Shown piece after piece: positions 47,511 to 61,410 of a stretch of 64,000 bases of DNA. The translations under genes and the position numbers were made by a program. The notes beneath the pieces are model-generated. The model did no database searches. It was not told where the DNA came from and was given only the letters and a program-made list of their open reading frames with translations. Where the stretch lies: contig JASANH010000479.1 in assembly GCA_030248295.1 (NCBI GenBank), positions 248,001 through 312,000 of the forward strand, in the 5' to 3' direction. Position 1 is the stretch's first letter. Each line of letters starts with the position of its first letter. This DNA is from Mesodorylaimus sp. YZB2_4 (taxonomy: Eukaryota > Nematoda > Enoplea > Dorylaimida > Dorylaimidae).

Positions 47511-50500
47511 CTGGCTGGACATATCATTTTGCGCGTGATAAGTCGCTTCGCCATCGAGTAATATGCAGAGCAAGAAAAAATTCAATGACTGATCGAAAAC
47601 TCATAAACGAAAGAAACGAAAATGCAAAGAACTAAACGCGAAATGCATGTTGTATACAGTAGATTGTTGTGCGGGGGGGGGGGGGGGGCGAGGCCACCTT
47701 TATATCATGAAAATGTCAGTGCACATAGTTTTCACTGACATGTTGCGGTTGTAAGCCTTCTTACGGCAGCTTCGAATGGTCTTCACTTGTTATGACATTT
47801 AACTCTGAAACACCCCGTACGCAGGCAGGCTACATTATTCTTCCAGAACTTCGATGATTGTGCCTACGGTTGGTGCAATCTCACCAAGAGCATGGTTAGA
47901 TGATGTATTGGAATAGCAGTGCTCGATGACAGAATGTGCACTGATGGGTTTCAACCCTTAAGCGTAAAAAGCTGCCTATGAGTGTAATCAATGAAATGGA
48001 AGACTGATAGTGCCTACTGACCTTTATTCGGTCATGGATGGATGTCGTGCCGCCATATCGAAGTGCCAAACTGGTGGGCGAGTTAATAATATGGTGTAAA
48101 CTAATTTCTGAAAAAAAGTTTCCTCTTTTTAGGCTACAGTATGAATTTAAACACAACTTTTTTCATTGCTCGTAGACCAACTGTATTGGTAATTTCCAGC
48201 TTGATACCCGACATTGCGTTTACGCTCTGACACGCAAAAGGCATTAGAAATTTCGTTGATCTTGTCCGGGATAATAAGTAGCATTTGCGGACATTAACTT
48301 GTTCATGCGCTAGCTAGACCACCCGTCGGACTGGCCACACGTAGAACTGGCCTTGTGGGGGTAATGATCCAGTGCGTAGGTGTCTACTGTAGTGTAGTCT
48401 TACCGTTTGTTGGCAATCTCTGAATCTGCGGTGCTCCCGGTGTAGAAGACGAAAATAGATTAATAGAATCACGCCTAAAGTTAGGTTTGGGTTGGATAAA
48501 TAGCTCTCGTGCATACCTGCATGCGCATCGTGATCGTTAGTTCTCGTTGACCCCCACTGTGAAAGTAAGGCCCAGAAGAGTCCTAATGATCTAGAATGTG
48601 TGTCTCTCAATCCAGAAGGTCTGTTGGGGGCTCAAAAATACTTTTGAGGGTGAGAAGGTCACAGAATGCAACCTGGCTTCTGAAACGTTCCAGAAGAACG
48701 AAAAGGGTTTGCCACTGTTTTTTTATGTCGCGTATGGTTTGCTGAGTATAAAAAGCAGCTCACGATCAAAGATACAGTGTCAGTCAGATAAAACAAAAGT
48801 CAGTAGGTATTTTCCATATGCTTTTGTAAAGTGTGCACGGGGCAGGTAGGGATGTTATGTAGGTGCGACACAAGATCAGAGTACCGTCCTACCCATTGGT
48901 CCACCCACCCTAATCTAGTTTGTTCTTTGCTTTGATTTCTTCTTCCAGATGACTCGCTTGTAGTCCCTCCTCCCTCCGCGTCGTTTTTATCGTTAGTCTA
49001 TTCACTGCAGTTACAGAGCAGGCCTTTGCTTAGTGAGAAAGTAGGGGGATACAAATTTTCCCTACGGCCGACCTCACTGTCTATTCTGAACAGCACTGAA
49101 CAAAATGCCGAACCTTGAGCCAGTGATCTCTATTTATGCCCTATACATTTAGCAGCCAGTTCAATTTTGGTAGCCAACAGTACCAGTTCCACCTGTCCGC
49201 GAAAATCACGCAGATCCTGACTTGTAATTTTCCAAATCGTTCTGGATGTAAAAAAGCGAACTATATCACTGCTTGACGTAGTGGTAGGAATACGAGTCTT
49301 TCTGACATGTAATCTTGCTGATGAAGTCATTGTCGTCTGCTGCCTGAACCTTATGTTATTGGGCTTATGTTTCCTGCTAGTTGCACATGCTCCCGATGTT
49401 CTTAGCAACCGGGCTACGCGCAGCATAAAACAGGATATTATAGTCATCAAATTATGCTGACAGTCTATCGATTGACCCTGGCACGGAGAACTGGATATCA
49501 CTGAATCGCACGACTACAAGGATACATAAGCCCCATGAAAACAAGGTGCTCACATGTTTCTATGTTCATGTTAGGACCTTTCCACTCCAGCACGCTAACC
49601 AGCATGCGGTCCTATTCTGGCTTTATCTGATTTCATGCTCTTGTCGAACTCGGCGATGAGCAGGACGCTGTGTTGTGACATTGTCATGAAAGTATCGACC
49701 TTTGAGAATGTTTTTCCGTCACTCCCACTTCCCAACCTCGTTTTTCCTGTTTTCTATACCCATTATTAAAAGAAGGGGAACTTCGTACAATAGATGACAT
49801 GGTACTTGTTTTGACCCAAGAATCGATGGCTAACAACCAGAGGATTCAAATCTAAAACTGAGCTATAAATGGGATGATAATGGATCTCATGGTCCCCCTT
49901 CCCCTCACCATTGTCTCGATTAATAACTCCTCCTTCAAAGAACATCTTCGAGATAAGGAACCCTAAAGTTTGAAAATGTTAAGGACCTTAATCCGTTTTT
50001 GTGTTACTGTTGGCCTACTTAGCCTCATTTCCTAAGTAAAGTGCGGTCAGATCTTCGAACGAGCATCCTGCAAGACTGTAAAACCTTCGTCGCATCGCCG
50101 ACTCCACTGGAGGCATCCCCGCGCGAGTCGTCTCAGACATTCTTTCTAGGTCCTTTTACGATTATAGCTATGCGGAAATAAATTTTTCATTCCGTCATTT
50201 GGCTAGCAGTCAGTAACCGTCTGATCAGAGGCCATGGTGGAGGATTGAGGCTCGAGATTAGATGGAAATCAGAAGTCCTCCAGCTGAATTTCATGTTTAC
50301 ACTTTTTGTACTTTAGCATGTTACTGTACATAGAAGTGACTAGAGTTTAAATTAGACGCTGCTCTGCCACAGCTCTCCATTCCCGAATGTTGAGTAGGCC
50401 TATTATCCTATGCTTGGCTTATTCGCGTGAATCGATTTTTAAATTTACTAGGAATTGGCCTGGAATAGTTCGAAGAGCGAACATTGAGAAGCTCATCCTT

Positions 50501-53500
50501 CACAATAGCGAAGGAGTAATTTATGCTGAAATCGTCCTGGGAATTTCCTTCGTCCAGGGTCGGCAGATTAAGGCTTAGGCCGATTGAGGAAGGCGTGTAA
50601 GCGCCTAGCACGACTCATCACTCTTGGCTCACACAAACCAAGCCTGGCCATCAACAAGCTTCGAAGCCCGCTTCGTCTGGCAGGTTTAAGGCAAAGGACA
50701 AATTCTCATCTTTTAGCTCATTCGAAAAGGATTTAGTCGGCTAGTTACTACCGGCGCCACACTGGACGGGCGTTTTGGCCTTTCCAGATAATATTGTTAC
50801 TGATTCGTAATGAAATAAAAGATGGTCCCTTAAAAATCCCTTTCAACATAGCAGCAACCTGAGGAACCAAGGTCGAAATTCAATCTGCTTATTTCGTAAA
50901 GCGAGTTTCGCTAAATTGAGTCACGCGAGTTGATTGAAAACGGCAGGTAACCCTCTTGATTTTGATTTGTCACGAACGACGCACTGCCCGTCGATGTAGA
51001 GGCGATCACGGCGCGCGTGCAGGGAAGGACGAGCAGCAGACGAGGAATATACGTGTTTCTACCGCGTAACTAATTTTGGGCGTAACTTCTTGTATTTGCT
51101 TCTACTTGATTCTCATGTCTGCCGCAACTTCGCCGCAGGATCTAATTTGTGGGCGCTCCGGTACGCGTAAGTTTTTAAGGACGCGGTCACGCGCACACTC
51201 GAGATCTCTGATCCGGACTCCGACTACCCTGGGACAGTTGAGAGCTCCAGGCCACTGTTTTCGAACAGCGAAGCGATTTATACGAGTACAGAGCGAAGCC
51301 AAGTGAAGAAAGGTTAGCTTACCTATCTGTTGTCAATAATTGATGCGCGCCCCCTCAAAATGAGGACTTATGCACCCTAATAGGTGTTCCCGTCAAACGT
51401 CTTTGAGAAGAAACGCCTATAAAAAAGAAGCCTGCGGTAGATGCCTCACTGTTACTGTAGAACACACGCTGAGTAAGTACTCATATTGTCAGATCGGGCG
51501 AGATTTTCAGGTTTCTCTCATTTTCCATCCACGTGATTGGCGGATTTTTCTTGGCTAGTCACTGTATTAAGGCGTCCAAACCTAGGATTTCCGCATTCTC
51601 ACTAATTAACGCACTTCTGCCTTGCTCTCCCAACAAGACGGAAGCGCCACGCACGCGTTGCCTGCTGTACGAGTCCTGATGTCGCAAGACCCACGAATGA
51701 CATCTGGACGGCTAACGCCAGAGGTTCAAAGCCTGACTTTTCACGGCCATTTTTTAGTAACGTGATCTGCATGCTGTCGGTTCTATAGGCGACCTGATTA
51801 GACGGTCGTGCACAAGTCCCATGTGAGATTGTTTGCCCCATGGTGAGTATTTCGCGCGCGTTCAAAGTTTAGTCAATTGACTCCATGTAATTGTTAGTCC
51901 ATCGTCCATACTAAATATAGATAGTCCATTGCCCAGTGTTGCCCGCGCAAATGCGTTATCCTCAGTCTGTAGCATATGACTGTAGGTTTCTTAAGGTCAG
52001 TTTCTGATGGTCTGCTTTTTTGACTTTCTGCAGTCAGGACGTCCCCATTCCCATCAGCAGTGACCATATTTGGGCCGTGGATGTAACTTCTTACTGACAC
52101 AGGAAGGTTGAGTTTCATCAAGGTTTTCACGAAATACCTTCCCGCTTCGCTCACATTAGGCGCAGAACTGAACCTATTGTACATGGGCATGTACTTCGCC
52201 CGCAGCGGCACCGGTAAAAGGGTCGGAAATGATGCCAGGGATCCAAATCAGAAAGGCTTCTACAGTAGGTACTGCCCATATAAAAGAATTCAGCCAGGAA
52301 TCTCTTTGATGGAATCTATGCTTATCAGGAGGGTAACCAGAGATAGGAATGGATTTAACAGGATCAATGAGCGAATAGGCCTGAAAGATTTGGATTTTTC
52401 TGTAAGAGAGCGGGAAATCGATTTTTTGGTTGGATATTGCTAGGGGTTAAAAACTTATTATTTTCAAAAACTTGGCAAGGATGGGGAAAGTCGGGTTTAT
52501 TAGGTAAATTTTCAAATACCAAAATTGGAAATTGCTTTGCTAAGAAACTAAACACTAGTCGGATTATTTTAAAATTTGTTTAGGACCGTTCACTTGCTGG
52601 TCAGGGCTTACGCGTCAGATTGGTGACTCATAAATACGGCGTGAATACAGTATGTTATACCCACCAGTAAATAAAAATGGTAAGCATTGCTGATTGGATG
52701 AGGAGGAGAATTACTGACCTCGGCAAGCCGTCAGAAATCAAAGAGCGGAAACACAAACTTGGCAGATCAAACTTATGAAACTTGCTTTTCTGTTAGCTAG
52801 CCTCTTGGCTCCGAGGTCTTTTGGCCGAGGCACCGGGTCTCAAACGGTGCAAAAAATCCTGACCCCCTTTATGTACAAATTAGGTGGCAAAGTCTCGCAC
52901 ACAGCTGTTGATTTCAGCAGAAAAGGCTAGAAGACATCGTTTGGGCGATGGCTAGACTTATCTTCAGCTGTGCTCAAACATCGAGCGAGCATCCCGCACT
53001 CACTCCATTTCCGCGTCATTCGTCGGTGCACCCCAGGGAAAGTGTGGACGTAACCCGAGCCACGTAGTGATGACCATTAGAACCTGGATCCGAGTCGTTA
53101 GTACTGCATGTGATATTTGTCTCTTCGGTCCCCATTAATTTCCATACTTACGTGCTTTGCTGACGTCTTCGCAGGCCTTGCCGGCTTCACAAGTTCTCAT
53201 TAGAGACTCCAATTGGACAGTAGTCAAGTTAGGTGCGGAAGCTGCGGCCAGGCCAAACATACTGTGCGCGGGTCAGTTTGAAGCCCCACTTCCTGGAAGA
53301 TGATGAGAAATGCTATCTGTGCCACCCGCGGGCTTCTAAGTTTTTTAATTAGAGCGGATCAAGGAGGATCGAGAATAGTGAAGTGCCATTGACCAGACCG
53401 CAAAGTGAGGGCTTCTAGTACTTTGATAGAAAACTGGCTCTGTTACAGAAGTGATGTTTTATGCAGGAGTCAGCTATAACTCGTTGATGGAATTTAGTCC

Positions 53501-55395
53501 AGCCGAGCATGCTTTTCCAATCTTGTTGACGCAAACTTGTCCAGTTCTCTTATCGGGGGAGCGCAGGCACACTATTATTGATGTGCCTTAGCAGTGACCT
53601 CAGACGACGCGTGTCTGGGACAGGAAGCTTCGTCAAGATCTGAGCATTGGTGGTGGCTTCTAGGAGGAGCATCTCATGGTCGCAAATGTTCTGAGTGAGA
53701 CAAAGTAAGTTGCCGGTGTGGCGCTTTATTAATCACAAAAATGATTACTTTTATTCTGAGAATCGCCACCCCGCGAACACTTCTCCCCTCCGTTCGCGGC
53801 CAGTCATAGCGTCCTGTTGATCAGCCTGAGCCACCTAATGTTAGTGACACAGGTCCCAGAGGGATGGTCAGAGGCGGGCAGATCGTTCCCCTAATCGGCT
53901 CCAAAGGAGGGGAAGAAGAGCGTTGCTGACTCGATCATGACTCGCCCATTCTCATTGTATTTTGACTTTCTAGAGAGGTCACTTTCTATGGACCTTCGGG
54001 CGGAGATAAGTTGGACTCTGCTCCGGGATGAACGGCTTGCAAGAGATAAAAAAAAGCTGACGGGTCGAGGCAAGTTGAACAAAGCGCTTCTTTTTTCAAG
54101 GGTACACAATTATCCTCCGAAAAGCGCCCCGCCCGAACATCCATTTTTTCCACGCTTTAAACTCTCGAAAATACTCTTTTGAAGGTGGATTGACGGGGCT
54201 TTAGCTAAGTCTCTTCCGTGGCTTCGGGTTTATTTGCCGGACTGTGTGGTAGTTGGCGGGGTACGTGATGGACAGGAAAACCCGTATCACGTAACAGCCT
54301 TATTCGTGCACTTTTCCGGAATATACTTTTGTTTCAGTACATCGATTTGTGTAACGAATGCCTGTCAGATGGAGGATCGAGGCGGGTAGATGGACTTCAG
54401 TACATGCTGGCTGGGCCTGACGTGCATGTGCAAGCCAAGTTCAGAAGAAAGACAAAAAGACCCTCCATCATTTTGAGTTGGTCCAAGCCTATCATCATGG
54501 AAGTCAGGCAACGCCGGGTGATTCGTTATGCTGAGCTAACTACAAGATCGTGCATCCGGCATCCCTCTAGTCGTAGCGACGACAAGCCGGTACTCGACAA
54601 TCACGGCTCGCATGCACCTGTAGTTCACCCGACATATCACTCATCCTGTGTCAGTTTGCTCATTGCTAGTCCACTTTCATAAAGTAGGCCTGGTCAGCTA
54701 TATTCGCTCTCCATGATGGATCCCTTGGTCATGAGCACTTACTGTATAATATGATTGCCCTTCCTGTCCTCGCGTGTCTTATGACATGTTTCAGGAAATT
54801 GCCCGCCTATGCGTCTTGGTCTAAGGGGTGCAATAATGATTTGAGACGTGAGTTTTAGCGCCAGCTAACCAAATGTTCCTGCGGTCCAAAAAAGGTTATG
54901 TTTTACTGGCTTGTGCCAGGTTTGTTGGCATTTCGTTTTTCAATGCTTCTTTGATCTCGGATGCAACAAATCGGCCCTGTGGGGAGGAGGGGCACTCACA
55001 GGCATTTGGGCCTTACTTCCGGTTGAGTAATGCACAAATGTAGCATAGCTATTTATAGTTCAGCTCCATAACCGTCGGTCCCATCGAATGAAGATATGTT
55101 TGCGCTTAGCATCTGTTCTCGCGGCTAAAATTCCTTCAACAACTTCTCTTCTGGACAGCCAGATGACAAGTAATGTGTTATAAATATGTGAATACACTTT
55201 GGTATTTGCTTTAGATTTTCCGCTCGCAACCAGATCCTACCTTCGGCTGTACCCTGCGGCTATTAAATTTTGATGTTTGAATGGTAAAAATTAGAAAGTA
55301 GGATTCCCCGAAGTTAAATTTCATTTGGTGATCGGACTTCCTTCCTGTTGGTCGTTGAGTAAAAATCGGGAATTGGCAACTCGGACAAGACGGAA
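47511..55395. other. 8-kb gene-poor region
   Basis: No gene supported on either strand over about 7.9 kb. It contains a G16 run (47673-47688) and a possible degenerate tRNA-like B box (GGTTCAAAGCC near 51721). Short open frames at 51894-52443 and 53891-54682 have no recognisable domain. Dispersed repeats may be present but were not resolved by eye. Confidence 0.4.
47673..47688. repeat. G16 homopolymer
   Basis: Uninterrupted run of 16 G. C15 runs occur at 2081-2095 and 55854-55868 and a C14 run at 62119-62132, so long G/C runs recur in this genome. Confidence 0.9.
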
Positions 55396-57126
55396 ATGAA
55401 TTCGTCCGAGTCTAGCATTGAGAAGTCATTCCATTCGTACGCTCCATTCGTTTGTGGAATTGTGATGCTGATTTTGTGCATATTGGGATTTTTCGCTAAT
55501 TTATTCTCCTTATTTATTTTCACGCGTCGTTCAATGAGATCATCGATCAACGTGTTTTTGGCTGGTCTGAGTGCAATCGATGGTGCTGTGCTCTTGTTCG
55601 CTATTCCCACTTTTGTCATACCCACAATTGTGGAAATCGATGGTCTGGAAGTGATCAGCTTGTTCGGCCTGTATCAAATAAGTATGATGGCGCAGACTTG
55701 CAGGTAAAATATTTTACGCACGTTCTATTCCCTTACACATTTTAAACAAAATTTTTTGCAGCGTTTGGACATTTGTGCTCATTTCGTTGGAACGGTAAGA
55801 TTTTTTAATAATTTTTCCCCACTGAGAAAAATTGATCGCCATGGGTGCTAACGCCCCCCCCCCCCCCCAGGCCTGACCCAATCATTCAAGCCAGAACTTA
55901 GGCTTCGTATGCTCTCAGTAATATCACTATCAATAAATAATTGAAACCAAAAGATTAAAGAAAAAATGAGTAAAAAAATGATCACAAGTGGAGTCAATTA
56001 GTGTGAGTAAAATGGGCTTTCTGCAACAGGTACCTGGCCGTCGTGCATCCATTCAAAGTGCAACGATGCTTGACCATCAAACGTGCCCGAATCGCCCAAT
56101 TATCTGTGGCCGCTGCATCAGTGATTTATAATTTGGTTCGATTCTGGGAATATGAATTGGTCGGTCCTAATGGGGAGTTCCAAAGACGCCTACGCGACAG
56201 TCAGGTCTACTTCGCATTCTACTACACCACCTTGTACTTGCTCTCGCACTTCCTCGGCCCGTTCTTATTGATCGCTGTCCTCAACGTCTTCATATTATTG
56301 GCTATTCGGAAAGCCCAGGATCAGCGAACCAAACTGACCTATCGTCAGACGCAGCAACGAAAGACAACTCAGATGATCGTCGTCGTCACGGCAGTGTTCG
56401 CTGTAAGTGATCACTGGGGGCCCGCTGGGGTGACCCTACAGCTTGTTGGGAGACCATAGGTCTGCTAACTGCACTGAAGTTTGGCTTTACACTGCTCACC
56501 CACCACCACTTTACACTTCCCATGCTAGTAAATATAAAGGGGCGAGCATCTGACCTACATGAGAGGACGAGGGTCATATTCTGGCAAGTTGTCCATTCCA
56601 GGTGTGCAATACTCTGCCATTCATTTTGAACATTTGGGAAGCTCTGAGACCATCGCTGTTCAATGCGGACGACGTGTGGCAGCCATCAGCTTTCCTCATT
56701 TTGGACATATCGAACGTGCTGGTGGTGGTCAACTCGTCCACGACCATCTGTTTGTATCTCATCTATTGTCGCAAGTACCGTGTGCTGTGGATATACTACA
56801 TGGCCAAATACGTGTTCCGCATGTCCTCAACATCGATCGATCGATTCCGATCTCCAAGTTTGGATCGAAATTATAAATTGAGTACGAACTCGTTTGGTCA
56901 CGGCCAGGCGGCCGTGGTTGTGGAGGACGGGAGCAAAGTGGCCAGTGACTGCGTTGCACTCCATCCTAAATCGAGCAAGAGATGTCACAGCAGGACGAAC
57001 AGCTCAAATATTTTATTTCGAAATCACAAAGAAAGCGAGATGTCTCTGCGAAATAAATCGCGCACAGCATCGACTGTTCTTTACGCCTCATCGACCACGA
57101 ACGACCCACAACTGTGTGATGTTTGA
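55396..57126 (+). CDS. FMRFamide-receptor-like GPCR
   Basis: Rhodopsin-class neuropeptide receptor, plasma membrane. Exons 55396-55703, 55762-55794, 56030-56402 and 56602-57126 give 412 residues. N-glycosylation site NSS at the start. TM1 around VCGIVMLILCILGFFANLF, then INVFLAGLSAIDGAVLLF (TM2). TM3 ends in SLERYLAVVHPFKVQRCLT, an ERY variant of DRY typical of FMRFamide/neuropeptide receptors. TM6 is followed by VCNTLPFILN. TM7 ends NSSTTICLYLIYCRKYR in place of NPxxY, also usual in this family. The Ser-rich C-tail has many phosphorylation-type sites. AATAAA at 57176 ends the gene. Ligand unknown; an FLP peptide is the reasonable guess. Confidence 0.8.
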
Positions 57127-57910
57127 GACAGTTCGGTTCGATAGTTCTAATGTACACTTTGCTGATAACTGGTCAAATAAAATGCATGTTGACTGCGAGA
57201 CCTCGTGTCGTGGGGTCGGACAACAACTTGACATTCTCCCACGACATCCCCGACTGCTTGTTAGTTTGCACTAAGCAAGGGGGCGATAGACAGTACGAGT
57301 GCGGGCAGCTGATATTGTTAACAAACACCTTTGACCTTCGAACCTGGGGGCGGGAATCTTTAATTAAACCGCAGGCTGGGAAGACGCGGATAATTGTTAA
57401 TTGTGTCACGTTTACAGGTGGGATGAGATTGTCTGAGCGGAAGGGACCTGCCCACTCAAAAATGCGGGTCCCCCTGTTTGCCTACTGTAGCTTATGATTC
57501 CGCAGAGGACACGAGATGTTTTCAATCTCGAAGCTCCCTGTGCACATCAAACGTACCGTAGAGCAGTGTGACCAGTAGAATCGATCGATCGCCCACGCCA
57601 TTTTTCATGGCCCCTCGCTCTAAATGAGTTGATGTTCGCCAGCAACTATGAACTCCCTGGACACAGGATCACGATGCTCCGTTCACGGTAAAAGGTTTCA
57701 AGGCGTACCATACATTTCAGCATTGGAAAGACCAGGACAAGGGATACCTTCATGGAAGCTACAGCCCCCCTTCGATGAGCGATTATTCCATCACTCACTT
57801 CTGCCTGCCCTTTAAAATTTGCTTTTCTCCACACAAAATTACAATTTGACCCTTGACAAATTTTGAAACTACTGAATTCTACACAGATAAGGAGAGTCCG
57901 ACGGCACGAA

Positions 57911-58779
57911 TCAAGTGTACATCATTTCGGCCATCTGAGACATTTTTTTAGGCAAATGCATGTATTCTTCGAAATAGGCCGCTAATTCCCCAACCGTAAT
58001 ATCCGATGAACGAGCTTGACTACTACAAGAATCGATGGAGACAAACGAATTTGTATTCCGATTATTTCCTTTCCAATTCCTTTTGCATATGTTAAATAAA
58101 GGAAGGCCGAGGAAAAATGCGCTGTCCAAATCCATATCGTCCAAGGCGCCTCGTAAATTCCAAAGTGTGCTGACCGAATATGGGAGAATAGTTGCAGGCG
58201 CTGCTTGATGTAATCGTTTAGCCGATTTTAACGATTTAGGCTTCCTCGAAATCCAATACGGCGAATAACGAATGAAACTGCGACGTCGAAGACGAAGGCG
58301 TAAATTTGGTTTTGATAGAAATTGTACGCTGAAATGTAGGTTTGCTAGGGAAAGTAGATCAGTTACGAGCATTATATGATATAAAACTTTACAGGAAATC
58401 AGAGGGAAAAGATTAATTTCGGTCAGAAATACAAGCTTACAACTAACTGGGCGCCTAATCTCGGTCTGGCAAAGAGAACTAAACGCAACAAAGAACCCCG
58501 AAAAACTTACCTTTTTCCGAAACTATTCATACGAGAGCGACGTGAATTGATGTCCCCACTGGATTCCCTGGAGTTGTTGAGCGATAAGGATAAACTTCTC
58601 AATGAATTCTCAATATCGAAATCTGAACTTGGATCGGTAGCTTCGCAAATCTTGATCTCATTTGACACAGATTTCGGTTTGGCGGATTGCAAAGGCGCAT
58701 TCAACGGATCCGGGCGCGTTTTTTCCTTTGATGCCGGCTCCGAATTTTGTTGGCGACTGTATTTAATTTTCATATCCAT
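57911..58779 (-). CDS. OSER1-like protein
   Basis: Coding exons 58779-58511 and 58328-57911 give 228 residues. The N-terminal half is Ser/Asn/Lys-rich and disordered. The C-terminal half is basic (LRLRLRRRSF) and ends GELAAYFEEYMHLPKKMSQM followed by AEMMYT. That ending resembles, from memory, the conserved C-terminus of oxidative stress-responsive serine-rich protein 1 (OSER1). An AG acceptor directly precedes the ATG, so a 5' UTR exon is likely upstream (donor near 58850). In that exon an ATG would read into a short upstream frame. Function in nematodes unknown; vertebrate OSER1 is linked to oxidative stress responses. Confidence 0.5.
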
Positions 58780-59352
58780 CTAAAAAAGAGGAGCCTATTT
58801 TGTCCCGTCAATAAAACGTTGGGCCTATAAATTCGGGTACCGACTTACATGAATTCTCCATGAACGCTCATTCGAATGTGAAAGACTGCTCGGCGACAAA
58901 CACGTAATTATTTCTTGGCTGAAATTTTTTTCGGCATTCAGCCAAAACAAATTACCTCATTTTTTCCCAACAGGATACTGTAATAAAGGGGGGCATTTCG
59001 CGACGTCATCACGAGGATGGGCTGACCGAAGATGAACACGTCACAAAATGCTTATAACAGGCGGCGGGAAATTTAAAGTTTGGTTGCGTCAAGACTTGAC
59101 ATGAACTGTGGTGCAAACATTTGCGCCGACAGGCCCTAGGGGTATTTACAATCTGGTCATACCACAGTGTTGATAAGGTTGCTGACAAAAACAATGCAGA
59201 AATCGAGCATAAACTCATTACGAGCAAAGCAGACTACTGTAGTCCTCCTCAGCGTACACGTCATAGAGCATGACGTGGAATGTAATCATGGGAGAACAAT
59301 TCTCGATCACACTATCAGGTTGGTCCAACAATCCCAGCAGTCCACGCCCAGT

Positions 59353-60152
59353 CTAATTCGATCGAGCGGATATTGGCATTGGTGGTTTTCCATTGGCATT
59401 TCCACTCGTTCGTGGCCTTAGCGGACCTTTCCTCTTGGCAGCATTGGAATGTTGCTGTGGCGTGTCCGAAACCGAATCGGGAGACCTCTCGAGTGCTTTC
59501 GATCCGTCGTGCGACAGCGATACTCCGAGCTGTGGATGTGGCACTCGTTGGTGCGCGTTGTGTCTGCGCACAGTCAGCTCATAGTCAGTCAGCAAGCTTA
59601 TTTCATCGGCACTCTTACCTGGAACTAATCGTAAGACCATCCTCGGCATCGCCTTCCATCTGGCTCGTCGTCTGCGGTTCGTTGTTCGCTCGATCGCCAG
59701 AGACTGTTTCACTTCGAGACTTGGAATCGTCTAATTTTAGGGCTCGAATCAAAATTTGTTTCCGTCGATACAGGATGAAATAAACGAGCAGCACGACGGC
59801 GCCCAACAAAGCACTGCTGCCGATCAGGATCAATAAAATTTCCCACCACTCGTGTCTCCTCATAGTTACCGGAGTAGACAAGCAGGCATGGAATAAGTTG
59901 GACTGACAAGTGAGCTGGCTCTGGCTGGCACAGTGTCGAGGAGGCAATGTGAAGAGGGTGAGCACAGTGTAGTACAGAGCACCATCGGATATCAACAGTC
60001 GCGGTAGCTGCCTGTTCAGCCCAGCCACACAGACACGCAATGTTAAGCGGACAACTTTGCCCGTCCATAACTCGACAACAAATCAACAAAAATGCACAAA
60101 ATTTTAGTAGTGAGCTATGTTTGCCATGGCCAATGATCGTGCAAAATTTCAT
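59353..60152 (-). CDS. unknown single-pass membrane protein
   Basis: Exons 60152-59976, 59914-59619 and 59563-59353 join in phase to give 227 residues. N-terminal hydrophobic segment LLKFCAFLLICCRVMDG is a probable signal peptide. A short Cys-rich ectodomain (SCPLNIACLCGW, RWCSLTCQSNLFHAC) precedes a membrane segment (ILLILIGSSALLGAVVLLVY). A cytoplasmic tail of about 110 residues is rich in Ser, Pro, Gln and Arg. The first intron (61 bp) was inferred to reconcile the signal-peptide frame with the membrane frame. Without it the two lie in different frames, so the 5' structure is less certain. No family recognised. Confidence 0.5.
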
Positions 60153-60814
60153 TCAAAATGGTTCTGCCATTCTCGACATCCAGAATGCGTGTTTTGCTGT
60201 TTCAGAGATGACGACGACGACGAATTACTTAAGACAAGTCCACAGCAATAACCACTCAAGCTAAAGAGGAAAAGTTTGGTTTTTCTGAAAGCTCTCATAT
60301 CAGGGGTTATTCTTTTGAGGTGTGATTTTAGGATTCGAGCTAATTAATCTTTTTATGCTTGAAGAACTGGATTTTGGCAGAAATACCACCAGCAGGAGGA
60401 ATATTTTTGTTAGCCGTGCGGCGCGAAAGTGCTGGTTTAGCCGTGGATAGTCAAGAAGACAAGACGCGTGTTCTGTACGATGTTATGCGATAAGAGAAGA
60501 ATTCGTTGCTGATCTTGAGTGTTGAGATTTTCAAAGGAGAAGCACGCATTTGGGTTGGGTCGGGTCGGATTGAATCGAAAAATAAGTACCGTGGTCGGCC
60601 TAGTTTTTGGATGTGAACCTAGAAACAGCTTCGGGGCTGATAGTGGGCAGCCACCGCGTCTGTTAATATCGTGGGAACCTTTTTTTGCAAGTGACTTGCG
60701 TAAGCGAAGGAGACACTAGACTAAAAATTTCTTGCATGTATTCTGAATTCCCAATCAAAATACAAGTGCGAAAAAGTATTGGTATTTCCTGGAAAATCTG
60801 TTATCAGACAAGGA

Positions 60815-61410
60815 CAAAGTTAGCCCAGCCACTGTACTCTGACCAGATGCAGGGCGAGACGGGGTTGGCTGGGCTTCCTCGGCGGCGTTTGTAAATAAAT
60901 TGCAAGCAAACAGAATCGATAGTGATGAAAAGTGTAACGGCATCCCCTGCCTCAGCTACTTCATTCAGGCAATTAGAGATGGCAAACAGGCTGACAGTCA
61001 TGAGTTCTGTTGCAGTAGGCTGGTCGCCTAGAACGATGCTATTAGCAAGCTGGCTTCACAGCAGCTAAATTTTCTGTTCTAGTGTCGCTGACCAGGGTAA
61101 ACATGAAGCACTCATACCCTTCTATGACAGTTGCGACCTTACTGCAACGAGTCCTCTCTGTTTCCAAACTAGGTTCAAGGCAACAGAGGGTCGCATTGCT
61201 TTACTCCAAAGTACGGATAGGGATGTTCGTGCGAGTACCAGCCTTTGGTGTAAAACAGAAAGGATAAAATCCGACAGGAAGTCAACCCCATGACCTCACG
61301 AATCGATTTTACAAAAGTGTATTGCATCCAAGCATGTGCCGCCGAGGGACCTCAGCCAATTCAGTCTCGCCCTGCATCTGGTCAGAGTACAGCGGCTGGG
61401 CTAACGTTGC
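60815..61410. repeat. inverted repeat pair
   Basis: Plus-strand TAGCCCAGCCACTGTACTCT and GACCAGATGCAGGGCGAGAC near 60820-60862 recur as reverse complement near 61370-61405 (GTCTCGCCCTGCATCTGGTC, AGAGTACAGCGGCTGGGCTA). About 80 bp of arms are separated by about 480 bp. This is consistent with a foldback or MITE-like element, or two opposed copies. Confidence 0.65.

Noticed and set aside
47461-47520. Functional tRNA-Arg gene
   Set aside because: Only the 5' half resembles a tRNA; no acceptor pairing or T-arm follows.
51602-52443. Frames at 51602-51865 (-), 51894-52211 (-) and 52108-52443 (+) considered as transposon fragments
   Set aside because: No recognisable reverse transcriptase, transposase or integrase motif.
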